DNA from: CAVSRC01 sp963732845 | GTDB lineage: Bacteria > Pseudomonadota > Alphaproteobacteria > Rhizobiales > Kaistiaceae | Direction: 5' to 3' | DNA: 64,000 bases | Assembly (NCBI GenBank): GCA_963732845.1 | Contig: CAVTBE010000005.1 | Location: 310,001 to 374,000, forward strand | Shown here: positions 22,572 to 30,208 of the stretch, one piece after another | Layout of the letters: the number at the start of each line of letters is the position of its first letter | Numbering within the stretch: the stretch's first letter is position 1 | Made by a program: the position numbers and the translations under genes | Notes under the pieces: generated by a model | Told to the model about the DNA's origin: nothing | What the model saw: only the letters and a program-made list of their open reading frames with translations | Database searches by the model: none

Positions 22572-24248
22572 TCAGAGGATGTAATAGAGGAACAAATAAG
22601 CGCCGAGCATCAGTGTCGCCCAGAAGGCCATGCTGCCCGTCGGCCAGGCCCGCGCGAGCACGCCAGCCGGTCCGTGATGGCGATAGACCGTGGCCAGAAA
22701 GCGCGAAATGGCGCGCTCGGCGCGCCCGATGAAGCGCTGCCGCAGCTGCCCCGCCAGGCGGTAGAGCTGATCCGCGAGCCGCGCGCCAAGGCGGCGCCAC
22801 AGCCAATCCCAGTCGAGGGTGAGCGTCGGCTTGCGCTTGAGCAGCGGCAGCACAATCACGAAGGCCAGCCCGCCGAACATCAACAGCTGCAGCATCGTCG
22901 CCACATGGCCGACGGTATAGGGCCGGTAATCGACCGGGAACGGCAGGAGGCTGTAGAGCGTGCCGGGAAAGATGCCGATGCCGAGGCAGAGTGCCGCAAA
23001 CAGCACCATGGCTGCCCGCATCGGCAAGGGTGGATCCTTCGGGCGCAGGCCACGGTCCTTGTTGAAGAAGATGTACCAGGGCCATTTGAGGCCGATGTCG
23101 ATGAACACGCCGACCGCGGCCGCCGTCACCAGCAGCCAGACGATCGGCATGTGCGCCTCGGCAGCGCCTTCGGCGATCATCGCCTTCGACACGAAGCCGG
23201 AGGTGAGCGGTACGGCGGAGATCGACAGGCCGCCGATGATGCCGGTTATCGCGGTCAGCGGCATGTATCGGTAGAGGCCACCGAGCTCCGAACTCTTCGT
23301 GCGGCCGGTCATGGTCATCACCGAGCCGGCCGCCATGAGCAGCAGCGCCTTGTAGATGATGTGGGTGAAGGCGTGAGCGGCAGCGCCGTTGAGCGCCAAC
23401 GGCGTGCCGACGCCGATGGCCGTCACCATGAAGCCGACCTGGTTGACCAGCGAATAGGACAGGATGCGGCGGATGTCGTTTTCGAGGATGCCGTAGATGA
23501 TGCCGTAGAACACCATCCACAGGCCGACGAAGATGAGTACCTCGGCGCCGGGGAAGCCGCGCAGCAGAACATAGACGGCGGTCTTGGTGGTGAAGGCCGA
23601 TAGGAAGACGGTGCCGCTGTAGGAGCTTACCGGGTAGGAATCCGGCAGCCAGGCGGACACCGGCGGTGCCGCGGCGTTGACCAGGAAGCCGGCGATGATC
23701 AGCCAGTGCGCCACGCTGTCGGTATGCATCGCGGCGAAGGCGATGGAGCCGGTCTCGGCGATGTGGCCGGCAATGCCGGCCATCAGCAGGACTCCGCCGA
23801 GGAGATGGACGACCGCATAGCGCAGCCCCGCAGCGCGAGCGCCCTTGCCGCCCGACCAGACGACCATGGTCGAGCCGATCGCCATCAGCTCCCAGAAGAT
23901 AAAGACGGTGACCAGATCGCCGGCGAAGGCGACGCCGATGGCCGAGCCGGCATAGCAGAAGGCCGCCACCAGTTCGGCGACATTGGTGCGGTTCAGTGCG
24001 TAGAGGGCGCCGCCGAAGGCCATGATCGCAAAGACGATGCCGAACAGGCGGCTCAGCCGGTCGCCTTCGACCAGGATCAGGTCGTAGCCGAGAAACGGCA
24101 GGGTGAGGCCCGGTCCGTCCGGCACGAACCAGACCAGAATCAGGGTCAGCAAGGGCGCCGCGAGCATGACCGCCTGGCGGGCACGCAGCGGCAGCACCGG
24201 CAGGAGGAGACCGGCGGCGATGAGCACGAAACCGGGAGGCAGCATCAT
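22572..24248 (-). CDS. Mrp-type antiporter D-like subunit (third copy)
   Basis: The 558-residue polytopic protein (about 14 TM helices) belongs to the proton-conducting Nuo/Mrp family. It keeps the TM5 Glu (FIFWELMAIGS) and a TM8 Lys (SAFTTKTAVYVL). At the usual TM7 Lys position it reads LVNAAAPPVSAWLPDSYP, with Asn instead of Lys. A C-terminal extension of about 100 residues has a cytoplasmic-looking basic part and a last TM. It is the last gene of the operon and overlaps the small membrane protein gene by 4 bases. Confidence 0.85.
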   Translation of the reverse strand: MMLPPGFVLIAAGLLLPVLPLRARQAVMLAAPLLTLILVWFVPDGPGLTLPFLGYDLILVEGDRLSRLFGIVFAIMAFGGALYALNRTNVAELVAAFCYAGSAIGVAFAGDLVTVFIFWELMAIGSTMVVWSGGKGARAAGLRYAVVHLLGGVLLMAGIAGHIAETGSIAFAAMHTDSVAHWLIIAGFLVNAAAPPVSAWLPDSYPVSSYSGTVFLSAFTTKTAVYVLLRGFPGAEVLIFVGLWMVFYGIIYGILENDIRRILSYSLVNQVGFMVTAIGVGTPLALNGAAAHAFTHIIYKALLLMAAGSVMTMTGRTKSSELGGLYRYMPLTAITGIIGGLSISAVPLTSGFVSKAMIAEGAAEAHMPIVWLLVTAAAVGVFIDIGLKWPWYIFFNKDRGLRPKDPPLPMRAAMVLFAALCLGIGIFPGTLYSLLPFPVDYRPYTVGHVATMLQLLMFGGLAFVIVLPLLKRKPTLTLDWDWLWRRLGARLADQLYRLAGQLRQRFIGRAERAISRFLATVYRHHGPAGVLARAWPTGSMAFWATLMLGAYLFLYYIL

Positions 24249-24532
24249 TCGCCCGCCTCCTTCTCGCTCTCGCCGTAATAGGTGTCGGGCCGGCTGAGCA
24301 GCACACCGAGCCCCTTGGCGATGGCGATGATGACGAAGCCGCTCACGAGCCCCAGTACGGCGTAGGCGCCGACGATGCCGTCGAGGCCGAAATGGCTGAC
24401 ATGTCCGGCGACGGCATCGGCGACGACGGCGAGCACCATCGCGGCGAGTGCCACTGCGGCAAGCGCGCGGACGACCGCCGGCGGCACCAGCGGTTCGCTC
24501 GTCTGCTTCGTGGGTTCAGCCTTCTTCGCCAT
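24245..24532 (-). CDS. Small two-TM protein of the antiporter operon
   Basis: The 95-residue product has a charged N-terminus (KKAEPTKQTSEP), two hydrophobic helices (about 25-45 and 53-78) and an acidic end (YYGESEKEAGE). Its ATG directly follows the TAG of the upstream D subunit, and it overlaps the next gene by 4 bases, so it is firmly in the operon. I know of no named family; a small accessory or assembly subunit of the complex is the likely role. Confidence 0.7.
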   Translation of the reverse strand: MAKKAEPTKQTSEPLVPPAVVRALAAVALAAMVLAVVADAVAGHVSHFGLDGIVGAYAVLGLVSGFVIIAIAKGLGVLLSRPDTYYGESEKEAGE

Positions 24533-25990
24533 CTAGCCGCCAAGCGTCATCTGGGCGAGCCGCCAGGGCACGCCGGGAAACAGGAACATGAGGATCGTCA
24601 GCAGCGCCGTCACCATAAGCGCAACCACGATCGGCCACGGCGCTTCCTTGACCGCGACCGCGCCCTTGCCATCGGGACGGCGGAAGGCGCGATAGACCAC
24701 CGGCAGGAAATAGCCGGCGTTCAGGAGAGTCGAGATCACGATGACCGCGACCGCGAACCATTGGGCGCTGCCGGCGGCGCCGGTCAGCATGAACCACTTG
24801 CCGAGAAAGCCGGCGGTCATCGGCATGCCGATCATGGAGAGCGCGCCGACCGTGAAAGCGCCCATGGTCCACGGCATGCGATAGCCGATGCCGTCCATCT
24901 CGCTGACATGGTCGATATGGGCGGCGGTGTGCAGCGAGCCAGCGGCGAAGAACAGGGTGATCTTGGAGACGGCATGGGCGGCGATATGAAGGATCGCGCC
25001 GGCGATGGCGAGCGGGTTCAACAGCGAGGCGCCGAGGACGACATAGGAGAGCTGGCTGATGGTCGAATAGGCGAGCCGCCGCTTGAGGTGGTCCTGGCGC
25101 AGCGCGACGAGCGAGGCGACGATGACGGTGAAGCCGGCGACATAGACCAGCCAGTCCCCTGCCCCGCTCGCTTTCAGCGTGTCGACGCCGAAGACGAAGA
25201 CGACCACCTTGACGATCAGGAAGACGCCGGCCTTGACCACCGCCACGGCGTGAAGGAGGGCGGAGACCGGCGTCGGCGCGACCATGGCCGCAGGCAGCCA
25301 GGAGTGCATGGGCATGACCGCCGCCTTGGCGATGCCGAATATGTAGAGGGCGAGCAGGACGCCCATGGCGGCCGGCGCCAGCTTGCCGGCGAGGATGCCG
25401 CCGGCGTGGAAATCGAGCGTCCCGGCGGCAACGCCGGTCCAGGCGATGGCCGGCAGCAGCAGCAGGGTCGAGGTGCCGAGCAGCATCAGCAGATAGAGGC
25501 GTCCGGCGGCCTTGGCCTCCTCGTCGCCGCGGTGGGTGACCAACGGATAGGTGACCAGCGTCAGCAGCTCGTAGAAGAGGAAGGCGGTGAACAGGTTGGC
25601 GGAGAGCGCCAGGCCCATGGTGGCGGCGATCGCCAAAGCGAAGCAGACATAGAAGACGGTCTGCCGCTGTTCGTCGTTGGCCCGCATGTAGCCGATCGAG
25701 TAGAGCGAATTGACGATCCACAGGCCGGAGGCAACTGTGGCGAAGAGCGCGCCCAGCGGCTCGACGCTGAAGGCGATCGACAGGCCGGGGAGCACTTCGA
25801 TCAGGTGCAGGGCCGGCTGCCCGCCGGAAAGCACCTGGACAAGCAGGGCCAGGACGACGGCGAACAGGACCGCGGCGCCGAGCATGGTGGTGCCTTCGCG
25901 CGGGTTCGGCCGCCTGAAGAACAGCGCGATCAGACCCGCTGTCGCCGTGGGCACGATGAGCGCCAGCCCGATCAGCTCGGCGTCGCTCAT
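24533..25990 (-). CDS. Mrp-type antiporter D-like subunit (second copy)
   Basis: The 485-residue membrane protein has the full set of conserved charged residues of the Nuo/Mrp proton-channel family: TM5 Glu (FLFYELLTL), TM7 Lys (GIAKAAVMPMHSWLP) and the APTPVSALLHAVAVVKAG block with TM8 His and Lys. About 14 TM helices are predicted. The start ATG 25990 overlaps the preceding D gene by 4 bases. It closely resembles NuoL/MrpA-type subunits in the APTPVSA block, more than the first copy does. Confidence 0.87.
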   Translation of the reverse strand: MSDAELIGLALIVPTATAGLIALFFRRPNPREGTTMLGAAVLFAVVLALLVQVLSGGQPALHLIEVLPGLSIAFSVEPLGALFATVASGLWIVNSLYSIGYMRANDEQRQTVFYVCFALAIAATMGLALSANLFTAFLFYELLTLVTYPLVTHRGDEEAKAAGRLYLLMLLGTSTLLLLPAIAWTGVAAGTLDFHAGGILAGKLAPAAMGVLLALYIFGIAKAAVMPMHSWLPAAMVAPTPVSALLHAVAVVKAGVFLIVKVVVFVFGVDTLKASGAGDWLVYVAGFTVIVASLVALRQDHLKRRLAYSTISQLSYVVLGASLLNPLAIAGAILHIAAHAVSKITLFFAAGSLHTAAHIDHVSEMDGIGYRMPWTMGAFTVGALSMIGMPMTAGFLGKWFMLTGAAGSAQWFAVAVIVISTLLNAGYFLPVVYRAFRRPDGKGAVAVKEAPWPIVVALMVTALLTILMFLFPGVPWRLAQMTLGG

Positions 25991-27468
25991 GGCGTGCCCC
26001 CGATGAGCAGCGCCGCCGCCTTGCCGGCGATGCCGGTGGTCAGGCCCGCGTCGACGCCGAAGAAGACGGTCGCCCCGGCCAGCAGCCAGATGGGGACGAG
26101 CATGACCAGCGGCGCCTCGACCGCCTTGGCCGCCTCCCCGGTCGGTGCGCGGAAGAAGACCGCCTCGATCACCCGGCCGACATAGACGACGGTGAGCAGC
26201 GAACTGGCGACGACGAGGAAGCTCAGCCACCACCAGCCCTGCTCGAAGGCGGCGACGACGAGGTACCATTTGGAGACGAAGCCGACCGTGCCCGGCACAC
26301 CGACGAGGCCGAGGCCGGCGATGGCGAGCGCGCCGAGCGTCAGCGGCATCCTGCGGCCGATGCCGGCGAGATCGTCGATGTTGCAGGTGTTGACGCGCAG
26401 CACCACGGCGCCGAGCGCCATGAACAGCGCCCCCTTGATGAGGCCGTGATTGACGATGTGGACGATGCCGCCGGTGAGGCCGGTCTGGGTGGCGATGGCG
26501 ATGCCGAGCGTGATGTAGCCGATCTGCGCGACGGAAGAATAGGCGAACATACGCTTCACGTCGGACTGGAAGATGGCCACCGTGCCGGCGCCGAATATGG
26601 CGGCGATCGACAGCGTCAGCAGGATCGGCGTGAGCGGCATTTCGGCAAAGACGAAATGCCCGCCGAAGATGGAGAACAGGTAGCGGATGAAAAGATAGAT
26701 GGCGACCTTGGTAGCGGTCGCGGCGAGGAAGACCGTCGCCGTCGACGGCGCGTAGGCATAGGCGTTGGGCAGCCAGACATGGAGCGGGAACAGCGCCAGC
26801 TTGAGGCTGATGCCGACGGTGATGAAGGCGAGCGCGGTGAGCACGGCGCGCGAGGATTCGACGTCGACGATGCGCTCGGCCATGAGGCCGAGATTGAGCG
26901 TGCCGGTCATCAGATAGAGGAAGCCGACGCCGATGATGTAGAAGGTGGCGCCGATGGTGCCGAGGATCAGGTACTGGTAGGCGGCGACCAGCGCGCGGCG
27001 ATCGCGCCCCTGGGCGATCAGCGCGTAGCTCGACAGCGACGAGATCTCGAGGAAGACGAAGGCATTGAAGGCGTCGCCGGTGATGGTGATGCCGAGCAGG
27101 CCGGTCAGCGACAACAGGTACATGGTGTAGAACCACGCGACCCGGCCGGGCTCGATCTCCGAAGGAACGCTGCGCCAGGCAAACGGCGCGAGCACCGCGG
27201 CGATGCCCGACACCAGCACCAGGATTAGGGCGTTGAAGTCGTCGATGCGGTACTCGATGCCGATCGACGGGTCCCAGCCGCCGAGGTGATAGGAGATCAC
27301 GCCGGTGGTCAGCACCTGATGCATCAGCGCCAGCGAGATGGCGAAGGCGATCCACGACGCCACCGCCGTGATCACCCAGGCCGGCCCCGGCCGCCGGGAG
27401 ACCGCGGCGATCAGCGCCGCCAGGAGCGGCACCACCACTTGCAGAGCGGGCAGGTTATGCTGGATCAA
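25987..27468 (-). CDS. mrpD: Mrp-type antiporter D subunit (first copy)
   Basis: The 493-residue polytopic protein is MrpD/MnhD-like. It has TM5 Glu (AFVFLEISSLSSYAL), TM7 Lys (ISLKLALFPLHVWLPNAY), TM8 Lys (ATATKVAIYLF) and the SVAQIGYITLG motif of TM9-10. It would form one proton path of the complex. It lies directly after mrpC with a 4-base overlap, the same order as in classical Mrp operons. Confidence 0.9.
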   Translation of the reverse strand: MIQHNLPALQVVVPLLAALIAAVSRRPGPAWVITAVASWIAFAISLALMHQVLTTGVISYHLGGWDPSIGIEYRIDDFNALILVLVSGIAAVLAPFAWRSVPSEIEPGRVAWFYTMYLLSLTGLLGITITGDAFNAFVFLEISSLSSYALIAQGRDRRALVAAYQYLILGTIGATFYIIGVGFLYLMTGTLNLGLMAERIVDVESSRAVLTALAFITVGISLKLALFPLHVWLPNAYAYAPSTATVFLAATATKVAIYLFIRYLFSIFGGHFVFAEMPLTPILLTLSIAAIFGAGTVAIFQSDVKRMFAYSSVAQIGYITLGIAIATQTGLTGGIVHIVNHGLIKGALFMALGAVVLRVNTCNIDDLAGIGRRMPLTLGALAIAGLGLVGVPGTVGFVSKWYLVVAAFEQGWWWLSFLVVASSLLTVVYVGRVIEAVFFRAPTGEAAKAVEAPLVMLVPIWLLAGATVFFGVDAGLTTGIAGKAAALLIGGTP

Positions 27469-27833
27469 CGCTTCTGATCCCGCTTGAAGATCTCGTCTTC
27501 TTCAATGGTGCCGTAGGCCTCGTTGATGCGCACGACGAGGGCCAGCCCGAGCGCCAGCGTGGCGACGCCGACGACGATGGCGGTGAGGATCAGCACGTGG
27601 GGAAGCGGATTGGAATAGACGGTGAAGGCGGGATCGACGATCGGGGCGGTGCCGCCGATGATTTTTCCGGGCGAGATGTAGAGCAGATAGACCGAAGTCT
27701 GGAACATCGACAGGCCGACCAGCTTCTTCACCATGTTGCCGCGGGCGATGACGATGTAGAGGCCGGCCACCATGAGGAAGATGGCAATCCACTGGTTGTA
27801 GTGGGCGGCGATCTGGGAGAGCATCTCGTTCAT
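27465..27833 (-). CDS. mrpC: Antiporter subunit C (NuoK-like)
   Basis: The 122-residue protein has three TM helices and is homologous to MrpC/NuoK. The second helix region reads GNMVKKLVGLSMFQTSVYLLYI, and the third DPLPHVLILTAIVVG-like segment (here NPLPHVLILTAIVVGVATLAL) is diagnostic. The start at 27833 (MNEMLSQIAAHY) overlaps the upstream mrpB by 4 bases. It sits next to the D subunits in the complex. Confidence 0.9.
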   Translation of the reverse strand: MNEMLSQIAAHYNQWIAIFLMVAGLYIVIARGNMVKKLVGLSMFQTSVYLLYISPGKIIGGTAPIVDPAFTVYSNPLPHVLILTAIVVGVATLALGLALVVRINEAYGTIEEDEIFKRDQKR

Positions 27834-28249
27834 CCGCGCCCCCTGCCCGCAAAGGCATAGAAAATCGCCAGCATGGTCGACGAGACCGTGACGAAGACGC
27901 CGATCTCGACGAGAAACACGCCCCATTCCTGGCCATGGACGGGGTCGTGCGCGAGGTGGTTGTAATCGAGGAAATTGCCGCCGTTGAGCATGCTGTAGAC
28001 GCCGACGCCGGCATAGATGAGCACGCCGAGCGGAATGAGCAACTCGATGATGGCGACCGGCACCAGCCGCATCGCGGCGCCAAGGCCGTAGATCAGCGCA
28101 TAGAGGATGATGCTGGCGGCAGCGATGACGCCGGCCTGGAAGCCGCCGCCCGGGCCGTAGTCGCCGAAGAACTGCACATAGGCCGCGAAGAGCAGCATGA
28201 AGGGCAGGACGACCTTGGTGGTAACGCGGAGGATGACGTCGAGACGCAT
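27830..28249 (-). CDS. mrpB: Antiporter subunit B (MnhB domain)
   Basis: The 139-residue protein carries the MnhB domain with the hallmark YGPGGGFQAGVI motif after the first helix and four TM helices in all. An acidic/aromatic region (NFLDYNHLAHDP) lies between helices 3 and 4. It follows the DUF4040 gene with an 11-base gap and overlaps mrpC by 4 bases. Confidence 0.9.
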   Translation of the reverse strand: MRLDVILRVTTKVVLPFMLLFAAYVQFFGDYGPGGGFQAGVIAAASIILYALIYGLGAAMRLVPVAIIELLIPLGVLIYAGVGVYSMLNGGNFLDYNHLAHDPVHGQEWGVFLVEIGVFVTVSSTMLAIFYAFAGRGRG

Positions 28250-28260
28250 ATCGGGCTGCC

Positions 28261-28749
28261 CTACTTCTTGTCGCCGCCGGTGGCGCGGCTGATTGTCTTC
28301 TTGAGCAGCAGGAAGACGGCAATGCCGGCCGTGAAGATCACCGTGGTCTCGCCGAGCGTGTCATAGCCGCGGTAGCTGGCGAGTGTCGAGGTGACGACAT
28401 TGGGGATGCCGGTCTCGGCAATCGAGCGGGCGATATAGTCCGGGCCGGCCACCTGGATGGTCGAATCGGCCACGCCGAAAGGCGGCAGCGCGGTAACGCC
28501 CCACATCAGGGCGGCGGCGGTGACGACGGCGACGAAGAGGGGCAGCGCCACCGAATGCAGCGGTCGCGCTTCCTCGGTCTTGGTGAGATAGAGGGTGCCG
28601 AGCATCAGCACGGTCGATATGCCGGCGCCGACCGAGGCTTCGGTCATGGCGACATCGACCGCGTCGAACGCGATCAGGACGGTCGCCATCAGGAAGCTGT
28701 AGATGCCGGACAGCACGGCGACCGTGAACAGGTTGCGCAGGCGCACCAT
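28261..28749 (-). CDS. DUF4040/MbhD-like antiporter subunit, true start probably upstream
   Basis: The product (162 residues from ATG 28749) matches the MbhD/DUF4040 region that forms the C-terminal part of classical MrpA (FLMATVLIAFDAVDVAMTEASVG). A second part, with PPFG and ETTVIFTAGIAVFLLLKK, resembles the MbhE-like end of MrpA. From ATG 28749 the first TM helix is incomplete. In the same frame the family-like text TLIPTVLLTLLAATSIA precedes it. The only well-placed codon after an AAGGAGG site is ATC 28806-28804 (7-base spacing), giving 181 residues. A non-AUG start is therefore likely. Confidence 0.82.
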   Translation of the reverse strand: MVRLRNLFTVAVLSGIYSFLMATVLIAFDAVDVAMTEASVGAGISTVLMLGTLYLTKTEEARPLHSVALPLFVAVVTAAALMWGVTALPPFGVADSTIQVAGPDYIARSIAETGIPNVVTSTLASYRGYDTLGETTVIFTAGIAVFLLLKKTISRATGGDKK

Positions 28750-28793
28750 GGCGATGCTGGTGGCGGCCAGCAGGGTCAGGAGGACCGTCGGGA

Positions 28794-29159
28794 TCAGGGT
28801 TTCGATGGCTTGGCCTCCTTCGGCTTAGCCCCGGCTCCCGATTTGGCATCGTCGGCGAGCACCGGCCTGACGCCGGCATGGAGCGCGGCGCGGGCGATGG
28901 CATGGGTGGAGACCGGGCTCATCAGCCCGAAGAAGAGGATGAGAAAGGCGAGCTTGACGGCAGCGAGCGAGACACCGGCGATGACGATCAGGCCGATCAG
29001 GATGAGGCCGCCGCCGAGCGTATCGGAGACCGACGAGCCGTGCATGCGGGTGAACACATCGGGCAGGCGGATGAGACCGACGGCGCCGACGATCATGAAC
29101 AGGCCGCCGACCAGCACGATGCCGCTGCCCAGCCAATAGCGGATGAGCTCGAAGGTCAT
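28794..29159 (-). CDS. mrpG: Antiporter subunit G
   Basis: The 121-residue protein has three TM helices and the MnhG/MrpG signature GLIRLPDVFTRMHGSS and DTLGGGLILIGL. A Lys/Pro-rich tail (AKPKEAKPSKP) follows. It overlaps mrpF by 4 bases, and its 3' end contains the Shine-Dalgarno of the DUF4040 gene. Confidence 0.9.
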   Translation of the reverse strand: MTFELIRYWLGSGIVLVGGLFMIVGAVGLIRLPDVFTRMHGSSVSDTLGGGLILIGLIVIAGVSLAAVKLAFLILFFGLMSPVSTHAIARAALHAGVRPVLADDAKSGAGAKPKEAKPSKP

Positions 29160-29434
29160 GGCTCCTCCTCGCCGGCATCGCCAAGCGCACCGAAACGCAG
29201 GAATTTCAGCACGGCGAAGGTGCCGATGATGTTGAGCATGGCGTAGGTGAGGCCGATATCGAGGAACTCGGGCCGCTCGGTGAGGAAGCCGTAGATCGCC
29301 AGGATGAGGATGGCGGCGTTGCCGATCGAATTGGCGGCGACCAGGCGATCGAACACGGTCGGCCCGAGCAGCGCCCGCACCACCATCAGGGCGGCGGCGG
29401 CGAGCACGGCCAGCATGGCGGCAGCCAGGATCAC
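29156..29434 (-). CDS. mrpF: Antiporter subunit F
   Basis: The 92-residue protein has three TM helices with the MnhF motif GPTVFDRLVAANSIG and a final TYAMLNIIGTFAVLKFLR. It starts at GTG 29434, overlapping the mrpE stop by 4 bases, and ends overlapping mrpG. Confidence 0.9.
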   Translation of the reverse strand: MILAAAMLAVLAAAALMVVRALLGPTVFDRLVAANSIGNAAILILAIYGFLTERPEFLDIGLTYAMLNIIGTFAVLKFLRFGALGDAGEEEP

Positions 29435-29913
29435 CGCTTGCCCTCCATGACGCTGACACGGCGGTCCATCTCGCCGTCGGCGAGGCCGTCGGCCCCGGCC
29501 CTGGTCAGCGCGTGGACGAGCAGTTCGTTGTCGTGGCGGTTGCACTCGACGGTAATGGTACCGGGCGTCAGCGTGATCGAATTGGCATAGATGGTCACGC
29601 CGACGGCGGTCTTCTGCGAGGTCTTGACGCGGATCAGGCGCGGCGCAATGGGCAGCGCCGGGTTGACCACGATCATGGCCACGTCGAGGGCGGCCTTGGC
29701 CGCCTCCTTGACCAGCCAGGGCCAGTAGAGAAGCCCGCGCGGCACCAGCTCGATGGGCAGGCCCTCCTCGTCGGCCGTGCCGAGCACCTTGCCGAGCCAG
29801 GCGATCAGAAGCGAACAGACGGCACCGGAAATGACCAGGAAGGGCGTGAAATGGCCGGAAAGCAGCAGCCAGAACACAAACAGAACAGCAGCGAGGCTGA
29901 GAACGCGGATCAA
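29431..29913 (-). CDS. mrpE: Antiporter subunit E
   Basis: The 160-residue protein has two N-terminal TM helices and a cytoplasmic domain with the MnhE features PRGLLYWPWLVKEAAKAALDV, TVGVTIYANSITLTPGT-like (here AVGVTIYANSITLTPGT) and TVECNRHDNELLVHAL. It is the first gene of the ten-gene minus-strand operon; the 295-bp region to opdB must contain a divergent promoter pair. Confidence 0.9.
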   Translation of the reverse strand: MIRVLSLAAVLFVFWLLLSGHFTPFLVISGAVCSLLIAWLGKVLGTADEEGLPIELVPRGLLYWPWLVKEAAKAALDVAMIVVNPALPIAPRLIRVKTSQKTAVGVTIYANSITLTPGTITVECNRHDNELLVHALTRAGADGLADGEMDRRVSVMEGKR

Positions 29914-30208
29914 GCCTTTGCTCCCCTCCGGCGCAGATTCGCCGGGCGCCCCATTGTCCCGATCCGGCGCTCCCGATCAATCCCGCCGCGGCCGGCCGGT
30001 GCGCGGCCCTGCCCTTGCCCTGGCGGCGGATTGCCGTTGAGATTGGCCATCGGAGACCCCATTTTGTGGGCCAGCGGCAACAAAACGTGCCGCCTGTCCC
30101 TTTCCTGCCCTCCACCTCGTCCGCCGCGCATGAGACTGCGCCGTGGACGCCAGGGCTTGGCGGGCCCAGCCCTTAGCAGGGACAGGCGCATAGTGAAAAC
30201 GGATTACG

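Noticed and set aside
24392..26185. Long plus-strand open frame opposite the antiporter D subunits
   Set aside because: The product is His/Asp/Arg-rich, as expected opposite membrane-protein codons, with no domain.
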